In this document: piece by piece, positions 1 to 6,673 of the stretch
Layout of the letters: each line of letters begins with the position of its first letter
Numbering within the stretch: position 1 is the first letter of the stretch
NCBI GenBank assembly: GCA_964436975.1
Contig: CAYTET010000052.1
Location: 1-14,142, forward strand
From: CAYTET01 sp964436975
Lineage (GTDB): Bacteria; Bacillota_I; Bacilli_A; Erysipelotrichales; Erysipelotrichaceae
DNA length: 14,142 bases
Direction: 5' to 3'
Notes under the pieces: model-generated
Seen by the model: the letters and a program-made list of their open reading frames with translations, nothing else
Told to the model about the DNA's origin: nothing
Database searches by the model: none
Position numbers and translations under genes: made by a program

Positions 1-805
1 CCGTGTTGATGGTGTTGGGGCCGGATACGCCGATAAAGACATCCGCGCCGACCAGCATGTCAGCAATGCTGCCCTGCTTTTTATCCAGATTGGTGACCTG
101 GGCCATTTCTTCTTTGATCCAGTTGAGACCTTCACGGCCGGCATAGATGGCGCCCTTGCGGTCGCACATGGTAACATTCTTGAAGCCGGCTGACAGCAGC
201 AGCTTGACAATGGCAACGGCCGCCGCTCCGGCGCCGGAGGTGACAATCTTCACTTCTTCTTTTGACTTGTTGACGACCTTGATGGCGTTCAGCAGGCCGG
301 CCAGGGTAATGACGGCGGTGCCGTGCTGGTCATCATGGAATATAGGAATGCTGCATTTGGCTTTCAGCTTGCGCTCGATTTCAAAGCAGCGCGGCGCCGA
401 AATGTCTTCCAGGTTGATGCCGCCAAAGCTGCCGGACAATAGATAGACCGTGTTGACAAATTCATCAACGTCCTTGGTCTTGACGCATAAAGGGAAAGCA
501 TCAACATTGCCGAAGGTCTTGAATAAAACACACTTGCCTTCCATAACCGGCATGCCGGCTTCCGGGCCGATATCGCCCAGACCCAGAACAGCGGTGCCAT
601 CCGTGATGACGGCGCACAGATTGTTGCGCAGGGTCAGATCGTAGCTTTTGTCAATGTCTTTCTGAATCTCCAGGCAGGGCTGGGCCACGCCGGGGGTATA
701 GGCCAGACTCAAGTCATCTTTGGTTTCAACCGGAACATGGGATACAATTCTGATTTTGCCGCGCCATTCTTCATGCTTGGCTAATGATTCTTTTGCATAG
801 TCCAT
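1..805 (-). CDS. NAD(P)-dependent malic enzyme, C-terminal part cut off by the window edge
   Basis: Oxidative decarboxylation of L-malate to pyruvate and CO2 with NAD(P)H, in the cytosol. The 268 visible residues start MDYAKESLAKHEEWRGKI and show the short bacterial malic enzyme pattern: LSLAYTPGVAQPC at 32-44 with the catalytic tyrosine (Y36), the MPVMEGKCVLFK segment with the catalytic lysine, FGGINLEDI, FHDDQHGTAV with metal-binding acidic residues, and a Rossmann GAGAAA motif. Short bacterial forms are about 390 residues, so roughly 120 residues are missing. The start is supported by a GAGGGAGA ribosome-binding site that overlaps the stop of the upstream racemase gene (13-base gap), which makes it the sixth gene of the operon. 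The family acts on L-malate. Its position right after a hydroxyacid racemase suggests that D-malate is made or taken up and inverted first (inference). The family assignment is firm; cofactor preference cannot be read here. Confidence 0.93.
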   Translation of the reverse strand, partial: MDYAKESLAKHEEWRGKIRIVSHVPVETKDDLSLAYTPGVAQPCLEIQKDIDKSYDLTLRNNLCAVITDGTAVLGLGDIGPEAGMPVMEGKCVLFKTFGNVDAFPLCVKTKDVDEFVNTVYLLSGSFGGINLEDISAPRCFEIERKLKAKCSIPIFHDDQHGTAVITLAGLLNAIKVVNKSKEEVKIVTSGAGAAAVAIVKLLLSAGFKNVTMCDRKGAIYAGREGLNWIKEEMAQVTNLDKKQGSIADMLVGADVFIGVSGPNTINT

Positions 806-818
806 TTTTATATCTCCC

Positions 819-2072
819 TCATTGTTTTTCTATTGATGGCAGTGTCGAACCGCCGTAGGGCATCGCCAGCACGCTGGCCTGCGGCCCCATCTTCTTAATG
901 GCCTGGTCATAGGCCTGCTGCACCGAATCCATCGGAGTCAGGAATATCGAACGGACAAAGTCAGCGTCCAGATCCGAAACCAGATAGATATCCGCCTTCT
1001 GCAGCACCATGGCAATGGCGGCTGCCTTATGACCGCCCAGCTGGAAGTCATGATGAATGCGGTCGATCATGGCCTGGGGACTGGGGGAAGTGGTCATCCA
1101 TTCTTCAAATACCTTTTCACCCAAGCCCTCTTTGCACGATCCGACCAGGATAATGACGCCGCCGTCATTGACGGCATGCTGGGCATTGGCCAGCGCCTTT
1201 TGGGTCTGGTACAGATTCAGATCCTTGGGCGCCCCGCCCTGGCTGACGATAACGATGTCAGCCCCGTGGGCCAGCGGCTTGCGGTAAATCTTATCCAGAA
1301 ACTGACAGCCGATCCGGTGGGCCTTGACGGCATCGCCGGCGACAGCTTTGATAATCTGCTTATGCTCATCCAGCACCACGTTGACGATGAAGTCGATGCC
1401 GATGATCTGGCCGGCCTGCTCGATATCCAGCCGGACCGGATTGGTATCCAGGTTGCCGGCCTTGCTGGCAGGATCAACCATCATGGAATGATTTGACTGG
1501 ATGGCCGCCCGGGTGGATACCCCGGGCATTAGAGCCTTGGCTCCGCCGGAATAGCCGGCAAAGTAATGGTATTCAATATTGCCCAGACAGATCCGGCGGT
1601 CAGCGTTGGCAACTTCGGAGAAGATATCAACCGGAGTGCCTTTGTCCGTAGTGCCCAGATGAACGCAGTCATCCGGGTTTGAATCAATGCATCTGATCCG
1701 CTTGTAGACCTCACTGCCGGCCAGATGCTCCATTTCGGCAGCGGTCTGGTGACGGTGGCTGCCCAGGGCAAACACCAGGGTAATATTCTCATCTTTGATG
1801 CCGCCGGCGGCCAGTTCTTCCAGCAGCGCAGGCATAATAACACTTGTCGGCAGCGGCCGGGTAATGTCGCTGGTCACAATCGCCACCTTTTCATCAGGCT
1901 TGACGATGTCCTTCAGACGGCAGGTGCCGATCGGATCCTGCAGGGCTCTTCTTACTTCTTCTGCCCCGGTCAGTTCCGTATCAATTTTATTGGCATGCAG
2001 CTCGCCCATCAGATTTTCATCCGGCACATTGACGGTCTGGTAACCGGTGCCGATTCCGAATCGCAGCTCCAT
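819..2072 (-). CDS. larA: LarA-family nickel-pincer 2-hydroxyacid racemase/epimerase
   Basis: The protein has 417 residues, close to the about 424 of Lactiplantibacillus LarA. LarA inverts a 2-hydroxyacid through hydride transfer to a covalently bound nickel-pincer nucleotide. The signature residues are present: SDITRP at 68-73, GSHRH at 104-108 and the segment GNIEYHYFAGYSGGAK at 164-179. H169, K179 and H195 keep exactly the spacing of LarA H174, K184 (cofactor-linked lysine) and H200 (nickel ligand). The family is known to include lactate, malate, gluconate and other racemases or epimerases, so lactate is not assured. It lies 2 bases after the transketolase C-half and 13 bases before malic enzyme. 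I infer malate as the substrate from that neighbour. The cofactor-making genes larB, larC and larE are not in the window and must be elsewhere. The ribosome-binding site is weak (AGAAAGAAA), which suggests translation coupled to the preceding gene. Confidence 0.88.
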   Translation of the reverse strand: MELRFGIGTGYQTVNVPDENLMGELHANKIDTELTGAEEVRRALQDPIGTCRLKDIVKPDEKVAIVTSDITRPLPTSVIMPALLEELAAGGIKDENITLVFALGSHRHQTAAEMEHLAGSEVYKRIRCIDSNPDDCVHLGTTDKGTPVDIFSEVANADRRICLGNIEYHYFAGYSGGAKALMPGVSTRAAIQSNHSMMVDPASKAGNLDTNPVRLDIEQAGQIIGIDFIVNVVLDEHKQIIKAVAGDAVKAHRIGCQFLDKIYRKPLAHGADIVIVSQGGAPKDLNLYQTQKALANAQHAVNDGGVIILVGSCKEGLGEKVFEEWMTTSPSPQAMIDRIHHDFQLGGHKAAAIAMVLQKADIYLVSDLDADFVRSIFLTPMDSVQQAYDQAIKKMGPQASVLAMPYGGSTLPSIEKQ

Positions 2073-2074
2073 GC

Positions 2075-3037
2075 TTATTTCTTTCTGGCCAATACTTTTT
2101 TAACCTGGCTGACGATATGATCAGCGGTCAGACCGAAGCGCTGCTGCAGATAGCTCTGCTCACCGACTTCGCCGTATTCATCTTCCACCGCTACACATTC
2201 GGCCGGGACCGGGCTTTCTTCAGCCAGCACTTCCAGTACGGCATTATACAGTCCGCCGTGACGGCTGGCATTCTCCGCGGTTACCACGGCACCGGTTTTG
2301 CCGGCCCATTCGGCTACGGCCTTGCGGTCAATCGGCTTGATGGTAAAGCAGTCCACCACCGCCGCTTCAATTCCTTCTTTAGCCAGGATGGCGGCCGCCT
2401 GCATGGCTTCATGCAGCATGATGCCGGCCGCAAAGATAACAACATCCCTGCCTTCTCTTAAAGTCACCGCCTGGCCGATTGGCAGTTCGGCGCCGTCTTC
2501 ATAAATCTTGGCCAGCTGCTTGCGGCCGACCCGGATGTACTTGACACCGGAGCGGTTGATGCACTGCTTCAATACACTGATCAGGCAGTTGGGATCGGAA
2601 ACATCGATAACCGTCGCCGTGGGAATAGTGCGGTACAGGGCTACATCTTCAAACGGCATATGGGTGCCGCCGTTCATCGCGGCGGTAACGCCGGGATCAG
2701 AGCCGATGACCGTAATGTCATTTTTGGCATAGCCGGCTGACAGAAAAACCTGGTCAAAGCAGCGCCGCGAGGCAAACGGGCCGAATGAATGCACAATCGG
2801 CTTGAAGCCGGAAGCCGCCAGGCCGCTGGCAACGCCGATCATATTGGCCTCGGCAATGCCGCATTCAATTCCGCGGTCCGGATTTTCCTTGGCCCACTTT
2901 AAAGTGCCGATGCAGTTCATCAGATCGGCATCCAGATAAATAACATCCTTATCTTGCTGGCACAGCTTGGGAATATACTCGCCCAGAATGGCTTTGGCCG
3001 GTCTGGGATCCATTTGTCCGTCGTACACGATTTTCAT
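2075..3037 (-). CDS. Transketolase, C-terminal half (pyrimidine-binding and C-terminal domains)
   Basis: The protein has 320 residues, normal for the C-subunit of a split ThDP-dependent transketolase, which moves a two-carbon ketol unit from a ketose to an aldose. The catalytic glutamate that activates ThDP is E63 in GIAEANM, and the active-site histidine is H126 (GGTH). The pocket is unusual. Compared with the E. coli enzyme as I remember it, R12 and R172 match phosphate ligands R358 and R520. The phosphate ligand S385 aligns with C42 (ADLMNC), H461 aligns with D114 (GSDPG), and D469 of the GEDG motif aligns with N122 (AMNG). This points to a substrate that is not a standard sugar phosphate (inference). 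The gene lies 3 bases after the N-half, with its GGAGGG ribosome-binding site inside the end of that gene. Relatives such as apulose-phosphate or sulfosugar transketolases are alternatives. Confidence 0.92.
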   Translation of the reverse strand: MKIVYDGQMDPRPAKAILGEYIPKLCQQDKDVIYLDADLMNCIGTLKWAKENPDRGIECGIAEANMIGVASGLAASGFKPIVHSFGPFASRRCFDQVFLSAGYAKNDITVIGSDPGVTAAMNGGTHMPFEDVALYRTIPTATVIDVSDPNCLISVLKQCINRSGVKYIRVGRKQLAKIYEDGAELPIGQAVTLREGRDVVIFAAGIMLHEAMQAAAILAKEGIEAAVVDCFTIKPIDRKAVAEWAGKTGAVVTAENASRHGGLYNAVLEVLAEESPVPAECVAVEDEYGEVGEQSYLQQRFGLTADHIVSQVKKVLARKK

Positions 3038-3040
3038 TTT

Positions 3041-3883
3041 TCAGCCCTCCAACTCAGCCAGCAGAGCGTTAAGCTGTGCGGTCCATTTTTCATACTGTTC
3101 ATCACTGACAGTCATGCTGTGATTGTTAGCGGTGTTGGCGACATCATCAATGCCGTAGCCTTTGACCGTGTCCATGATAATGGCATAGGGTTTGTCCCCG
3201 CCGGCTCTGGTCTTTTCCAAAGCCGCCGCCAGGGCATCAACATCATTGCCGGCCACCTTCTGGGTATTGTAGCCGAACGCCTTAAACTTGGCTTCAAAAT
3301 CACCCATCGGCAGCGTCTGGTCGCAGTAGCCGTCCAGCTGGCGCTTGTTCCAGTCCAGCAGCACGACAAGATTAGACAGCTGCTTGGCGGCCGCAAATGC
3401 CAGGGCTTCCCAGACCTGGCCTTCATCAGCTTCGCCGTCACCGACAATCAGAAACACGCGGTTGCCGCGACCCTTCAGCTTATCGCCTAAAGCCATGCCG
3501 GCGGCCAGGGAGGTGCCCTGACCCAGTGAACCGGTCGTCATATCAACCCCGGGGGTCTTGTTGCGGTCGCAGTGGCTGGGCAGACGGGTGCCCGGCCGGT
3601 TTAAAGTCTTAAGTTCTTCATACGGGAAAAAGCCCTTCAGGGCCAGCGTGCCGTAAACAGCCGGGCCGGCATGGCCCTTGGAGCAGACCAGCTTGTCGCG
3701 GTCGGCCCACTTGGGATCTTCAACCTTGTATTTCATCTCCCGGCCGTACAGAACGGCCAGAACATCAGCAATGCTCAGCGAGCCGCCGATATGGCCGCTG
3801 CCGCGGGCATGAATGGCTTCGACTACCGCCAAGCGGATCTTGGCAGCAAAAGCCTGCAGGGCCCTGCTTTCTTTTTCTTCCAT
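3041..3883 (-). CDS. Transketolase, N-terminal half (ThDP diphosphate-binding domain)
   Basis: The protein has 280 residues, typical for the N-subunit of a split transketolase; it must pair with the product of the next gene. The ThDP/metal motif is GDGEADEG at 148-155 ending at N179 (DWNKRQLDG). Conserved histidines are H31 (GSGHIGG), H71 (SKGHAG) and H104 (RLPSHCDR). MTTGSLGQG at 115-123 is also typical. It begins 2 bases after the PGK stop, with a consensus GGAGG eight bases before the ATG, so the start is secure. Split transketolases are common in Bacillota and archaea. Clustering with archaeal-type GAPDH and PGK, and not with pentose-phosphate genes, suggests a special donor ketose (inference). 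Confidence 0.94.
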   Translation of the reverse strand: MEEKESRALQAFAAKIRLAVVEAIHARGSGHIGGSLSIADVLAVLYGREMKYKVEDPKWADRDKLVCSKGHAGPAVYGTLALKGFFPYEELKTLNRPGTRLPSHCDRNKTPGVDMTTGSLGQGTSLAAGMALGDKLKGRGNRVFLIVGDGEADEGQVWEALAFAAAKQLSNLVVLLDWNKRQLDGYCDQTLPMGDFEAKFKAFGYNTQKVAGNDVDALAAALEKTRAGGDKPYAIIMDTVKGYGIDDVANTANNHSMTVSDEQYEKWTAQLNALLAELEG

Positions 3884-3885
3884 TG

Positions 3886-5148
3886 TCAGTCCTCCTTTTT
3901 CTGCGGGATGGTTGAACCGTGCCGCAGCGCTTTGACAACCGGCAGCTCTTCACCGGTCAAGAATCTGATCAGGGCGCCGCCGCCGGTGCAGATATAACTC
4001 ATCTTGTCGGCCACCTGATACTTTTCCGTGGCGGTAATGGAATCGCCGCCGCCGACAACCGTATAGGCCGGCGTGTCGGCTAAAGCCTGCCAGACGGCCT
4101 TGGTGCCGTACTCGCTCTCGGCTTTTTCAAACACGCCCATCGGGCCGTTAACAAACACCGTCTTGGCATTCATGATGATCTGGCGGTAGTTTTCAACCGT
4201 TTCCGCGCCGATATCAATGGCACCGATATCAGCCGGCAGTTCGTCCAGTTTGGCCTGCTGCCGCTGGCCGTCAGCCACCCAGCTTAAGTCGGTAGGCAGC
4301 ACGATTTTGTCGCCGTACTGCTGGTACAGTTCCTTAGCTTTGGGAATATAGTCGCCGTAATTTGACTTGTTGATGAAATCAATGCTGCCGGCACCGACCG
4401 GCCGGTCCAGGGCCGCCAAAAAGATGTTGGCAACCAGTCCGCCGGTTAATATCCGGTCAGCAACCTGGCGGCTCAGCACCGTGTTCATCATCATAAAGGC
4501 ATCCGAAATCTTGGCCCCGCCCAAGACAAACACGCAGGGCCGCTGCGGATCTTCCATAACCTGGGAGATGACGCAGTATTCCTTTTCAAACAGCCGGCCC
4601 ATTGCCGACGGCAGAATCTCTTCGAATCCGCACAGTGTCGGCTGGTCGCGGTGGGCGGCCGCAAAGGCATCACAGACATAGACATCGCCTAAAGGGGCTA
4701 ACTTGGAGACGACCTGGGTTTTAGCCTGCTGGGGATGGGTTAATTTCAATTTGGTTTCAAACAGCGTCTGCTCCTCCGCCATAAAGCGGACATTATCCAG
4801 AAGCAGAATTTCGCCGGACTTCAGATCCTTGATAGCCTGCCGGGCTGCCGGACCGCACACATCATCGATCCATTTGACCGGCCGGTTGAGCAACTGCGAA
4901 AGAACCTCAGCGTGAGGTTTGGTCATATAGTAGTTCTTGTATTCAATATCGCTGCCCTGATGGCACATCAGCACCAGCTTGGCGCCTTTGCTGACTAATT
5001 CTTCGATTGTCGGCACAGCCGCCTTGATGCGGTTAGTGCTCTTCAGTTTTCCGGTACTCCAATCAATCGGCTGGTTAAAATCGACACGGCACAGGACAAC
5101 TTTGTCCTGTACCGTGATTTCGTCCAGCGTTCTAATGCCGAACTTCAT
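3886..5148 (-). CDS. pgk: Archaeal-type phosphoglycerate kinase with altered substrate loop
   Basis: The family moves the acyl phosphate of 1,3-bisphosphoglycerate to ADP. This protein has 420 residues and resembles the archaeal clade over its whole length: RVDFNQPID at 21-29, MCHQG at 61-65 (archaeal SHQG), a long insert before DAFAAAHR at 160-167, FVLGGAKISD, LTGGLVAN, VNGPMGVFE, and a C-terminal GGGDSI and TGGGA. D23, N25, R40, R121, H166 and R167 are kept. The HxGR arginine, which holds the substrate phosphate in other PGKs (R65 in yeast/pig numbering), is S66 here (HQGSD). The loop after it (DIEYKNYY) also differs from the archaeal one I recall. This may mean a substrate other than 1,3-bisphosphoglycerate (inference). 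It lies 13 bases after the GAPDH gene. Without biochemical evidence the name pgk is by family only. Confidence 0.9.
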   Translation of the reverse strand: MKFGIRTLDEITVQDKVVLCRVDFNQPIDWSTGKLKSTNRIKAAVPTIEELVSKGAKLVLMCHQGSDIEYKNYYMTKPHAEVLSQLLNRPVKWIDDVCGPAARQAIKDLKSGEILLLDNVRFMAEEQTLFETKLKLTHPQQAKTQVVSKLAPLGDVYVCDAFAAAHRDQPTLCGFEEILPSAMGRLFEKEYCVISQVMEDPQRPCVFVLGGAKISDAFMMMNTVLSRQVADRILTGGLVANIFLAALDRPVGAGSIDFINKSNYGDYIPKAKELYQQYGDKIVLPTDLSWVADGQRQQAKLDELPADIGAIDIGAETVENYRQIIMNAKTVFVNGPMGVFEKAESEYGTKAVWQALADTPAYTVVGGGDSITATEKYQVADKMSYICTGGGALIRFLTGEELPVVKALRHGSTIPQKKED

Positions 5149-5161
5149 TTTAGCTATTCCT

Positions 5162-6220
5162 TCAGTTCTTTTTGAAGCGGCCGATCTTCAGATACTTGTT
5201 GGTCATGGCCGTTCCTTCTTCACAGGTAAGCTGCATCTTCATGGAAGCCCGGATTGCATCCATAGTTTCAGGGATGGTAACACTCTCCTGCGGGATGTTG
5301 ATGGCATACATGATATCGTTGCCGCTTTCCACAATGGAGTCTTCCCACAGACCGATTTCATACATATCGCCGCGGCGGTTGCCTAAATCACGGGCATACT
5401 TGAAGAAGCTGGCATTGCCCATAAAGCCGTCATCGATGGTGACAGTGCGGATACGCGGATGGGCGCGGAAGGCTTCCAGCGCCATTTCCTTGGTGATCTT
5501 CTTGCCGTCTTTGGCCGTGGCCAGAACCGTAATGATATGGCCATGGGTAACCGGTGTATGAACCAGAATGCCGGTAGCTTCGATTTCAGGCATGATGGTC
5601 ATTAAGTCAACAGCCTGATGGCTGGGGGCTTTGTCAATCTTCAGCGCATTGGTTAAGCCGCGGTGATAATCACCCGGATCAGCCACCCGGCGGATAATGG
5701 TAATGGCAACCTTCTGCAGCGGAATAATCCGGTTCAGGCAGTCAACCGACCGGATCAGACCGGTGGTATTGCAGCTGGTCAGCTTCAGATAGCGCTGGCC
5801 GACACCTTTTTCATAGTTGGCATAGCCATGGAAGAACACATCGGCAACGGAATTCTTTTCGCCGCCCTGGAAAATGGCCTTGATGCCCATCTTCTCATAC
5901 AGTTCCTTGTTTTTGGCCCCGACACCGGCCGGCGAGGAATCCAGCATGACATCAACTTTCTCGCACAGTTCGGTAAATGTCCCGGCAACCGGGATATCAT
6001 GCGCCTTGAAGGCCTCTTCATCAGCGCCGTCAACCAGATACAGATTGTATTTGACATTGTTGGCCCCGATCATGTCGTTTTCACGCAGCGCGCGAATGGC
6101 CAGCGTCGGAGCCATATCGGCAATACCGACTAACTCCATGTCCTCCTGCATTGCCACCCCGTCAGCCAGCCGCTGACCGATGGTGCCATAACCTGCTACA
6201 CCTACTTTAACTTTTTCCAT
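5162..6220 (-). CDS. gap: Type II (archaeal-type) glyceraldehyde-3-phosphate dehydrogenase family
   Basis: This is a phosphorylating aldehyde dehydrogenase of the archaeal class (aldehyde + Pi + NAD(P) to acyl phosphate). It has 352 residues against about 335-340 in archaea. Features in order: Rossmann GYGTIGQR at 10-17, VGAKNKELYEK, IFQGGEK at 116-122, catalytic C150 in SCNTTGL, RRVADP at 177-182, and the THGH histidines at 226/228 at the distance of the archaeal base. The end of strand beta-2 reads IAD (D35) where archaeal enzymes I recall have TK, which suggests NAD over NADP. Archaeal SHHGPD reads SHQAVD at 200-205, near the phosphate site, so the substrate may differ (inference). It is the first gene of the operon, with an AGGAG ribosome-binding site before ATG 6220 and a cre-controlled promoter region upstream. 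It is not the usual bacterial class I GAPDH. Confidence 0.91.
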   Translation of the reverse strand: MEKVKVGVAGYGTIGQRLADGVAMQEDMELVGIADMAPTLAIRALRENDMIGANNVKYNLYLVDGADEEAFKAHDIPVAGTFTELCEKVDVMLDSSPAGVGAKNKELYEKMGIKAIFQGGEKNSVADVFFHGYANYEKGVGQRYLKLTSCNTTGLIRSVDCLNRIIPLQKVAITIIRRVADPGDYHRGLTNALKIDKAPSHQAVDLMTIMPEIEATGILVHTPVTHGHIITVLATAKDGKKITKEMALEAFRAHPRIRTVTIDDGFMGNASFFKYARDLGNRRGDMYEIGLWEDSIVESGNDIMYAINIPQESVTIPETMDAIRASMKMQLTCEEGTAMTNKYLKIGRFKKN

Positions 6221-6294
6221 CTTCTGTCTCCTTTGTTAATTGGTGTTAAATAAATACCGATGCCCAAGCTGATGCTAAAACTGATTCTAACTAC

Positions 6295-6316
6295 CCGGAC
6301 CTTGTGGGCGGTCCGG
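6295..6316 (-). other. Perfect 7-bp stem-loop in the leader of the GAPDH operon
   Basis: CCGGACC and GGTCCGG pair across an 8-base loop. In the leftward transcript it lies about 20-40 bases after the predicted downstream start site and about 75 bases before the GAPDH ATG. No U-run follows, so it is not a standard terminator. It could protect the 5' end of the mRNA or bind a regulator. Confidence 0.5.
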
Positions 6317-6341
6317 TTGAATCCTGACTGACTATTCTAAT

Positions 6342-6370
6342 ACTATAACAGATTCAGGTCCAAATGTAAG
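6342..6370 (-). promoter_or_regulatory. Second sigma-A promoter (P2) of the GAPDH operon
   Basis: On the minus strand, -35 CTTACA (6370-6365) and -10 TATAGT (6347-6342) are separated by exactly 17 bases. The predicted start lies near 6335, giving a leader of about 115 bases. The cre site centre then sits near -61, a position where CcpA can activate (inference). Confidence 0.5.
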
Positions 6371-6389
6371 GGTATTCACTATATTTAAT

Positions 6390-6403
6390 TGCAAACGTTT
6401 TCA
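6390..6403 (-). promoter_or_regulatory. cre site (CcpA operator) at the GAPDH operon
   Basis: On the minus strand the 14 bases TGAAAACGTTTGCA fit the cre consensus TGWAARCGYTWNCW at every position. The site covers roughly +2 to +15 of the upstream promoter P1, a classic roadblock position, and lies upstream of P2. CcpA control is a family-based inference; no ccpA gene is in the window. Confidence 0.8.
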
Positions 6404-6411
6404 GTACCTGC

Positions 6412-6441
6412 ATTCTACACCCTCCGTGTATGGTTTGTCAA
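6412..6441 (-). promoter_or_regulatory. Upstream sigma-A promoter (P1) of the GAPDH operon
   Basis: On the minus strand, a perfect -35 TTGACA (6441-6436) and -10 TAGAAT (6417-6412) are separated by 18 bases. Transcription would start near 6405, directly at the cre site. Confidence 0.7.
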
Positions 6442-6474
6442 TTTATGACGTGTCAAAACAGCGGCCTGATCCAC

Positions 6475-6491
6475 CGGTCAGCCGCTGACCG
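6475..6491. promoter_or_regulatory. 17-base perfect palindrome between divergent promoters
   Basis: CGGTCAGC and GCTGACCG are perfect inverted repeats around one central base. It lies 34 bases upstream of the minus-strand P1 -35 and 40 bases upstream of the plus-strand -35. It looks like an operator for a dimeric regulator serving both directions. I do not recognise the factor. Confidence 0.45.
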
Positions 6492-6530
6492 CTTTGCCCG
6501 CGGAAAAAGGCGCTTTTTAAGGCGTTTGAT

Positions 6531-6559
6531 TTGACATTTCAAGCCTTATGAAATAGAAT
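6531..6559 (+). promoter_or_regulatory. Near-consensus sigma-A promoter for the PHP gene
   Basis: -35 TTGACA (6531-6536) and -10 TAGAAT (6554-6559) have an ideal 17-base spacer. Transcription should begin near 6566, which gives a leader of about 108 bases and excludes any coding start upstream of that point. Confidence 0.8.
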
Positions 6560-6574
6560 GGTGACAGTTTGTTA

Positions 6575-6588
6575 CGAAAACGTTTTCA
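6575..6588 (+). promoter_or_regulatory. cre site (CcpA operator) at the PHP gene
   Basis: CGAAAACGTTTTCA contains the perfect 12-base palindrome GAAAACGTTTTC and matches the cre consensus except at one end base. It lies about +9 to +22 from the predicted start, the usual place for roadblock repression. Confidence 0.75.
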
Positions 6589-6605
6589 TGAACATATGCA
6601 AGACC

Positions 6606-6657
6606 GCTCTTTAAAAGCCTGGCCAAGGCATAAAAGAGCCCCGCAGTCAGCAACTGC
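6606..6657 (+). other. Two tandem hairpins in the 5' leader of the PHP gene
   Basis: GCTCTTT (6606-6612) pairs with AAAGAGC (6633-6639), with an inner GCCT/AGGC stem. A second hairpin, GCAGT-CAGCA-ACTGC, covers 6643-6657 and ends just before the GGAGG at 6660. It matches no riboswitch class I recognise. It could influence translation of the PHP gene. Confidence 0.35.
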
Positions 6658-6673
6658 ACGGAGGAAAAAGCCC

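Noticed and set aside
2954..3490. Plus-strand open frame opposite the transketolase genes
   Set aside because: It crosses two clear genes on the other strand, has no family features and no promoter.
6431..6456. Possible Rex-type or other operator around TTTGTCA...TGACGTGTCA
   Set aside because: Only short imperfect arms; it does not match the Rex consensus and is largely explained by the P1 -35 box.
6588..6614. Eight-codon upstream reading frame in the PHP leader
   Set aside because: No ribosome-binding site and no codon pattern suggesting attenuation.
6569..6673. TTG-started N-terminal extension of the PHP protein (35 residues)
   Set aside because: It starts at the predicted transcription start, has no ribosome-binding site, contains the cre site and is rich in Arg and Lys, unlike the fold. 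ATG 6674 has a perfect GGAGG.
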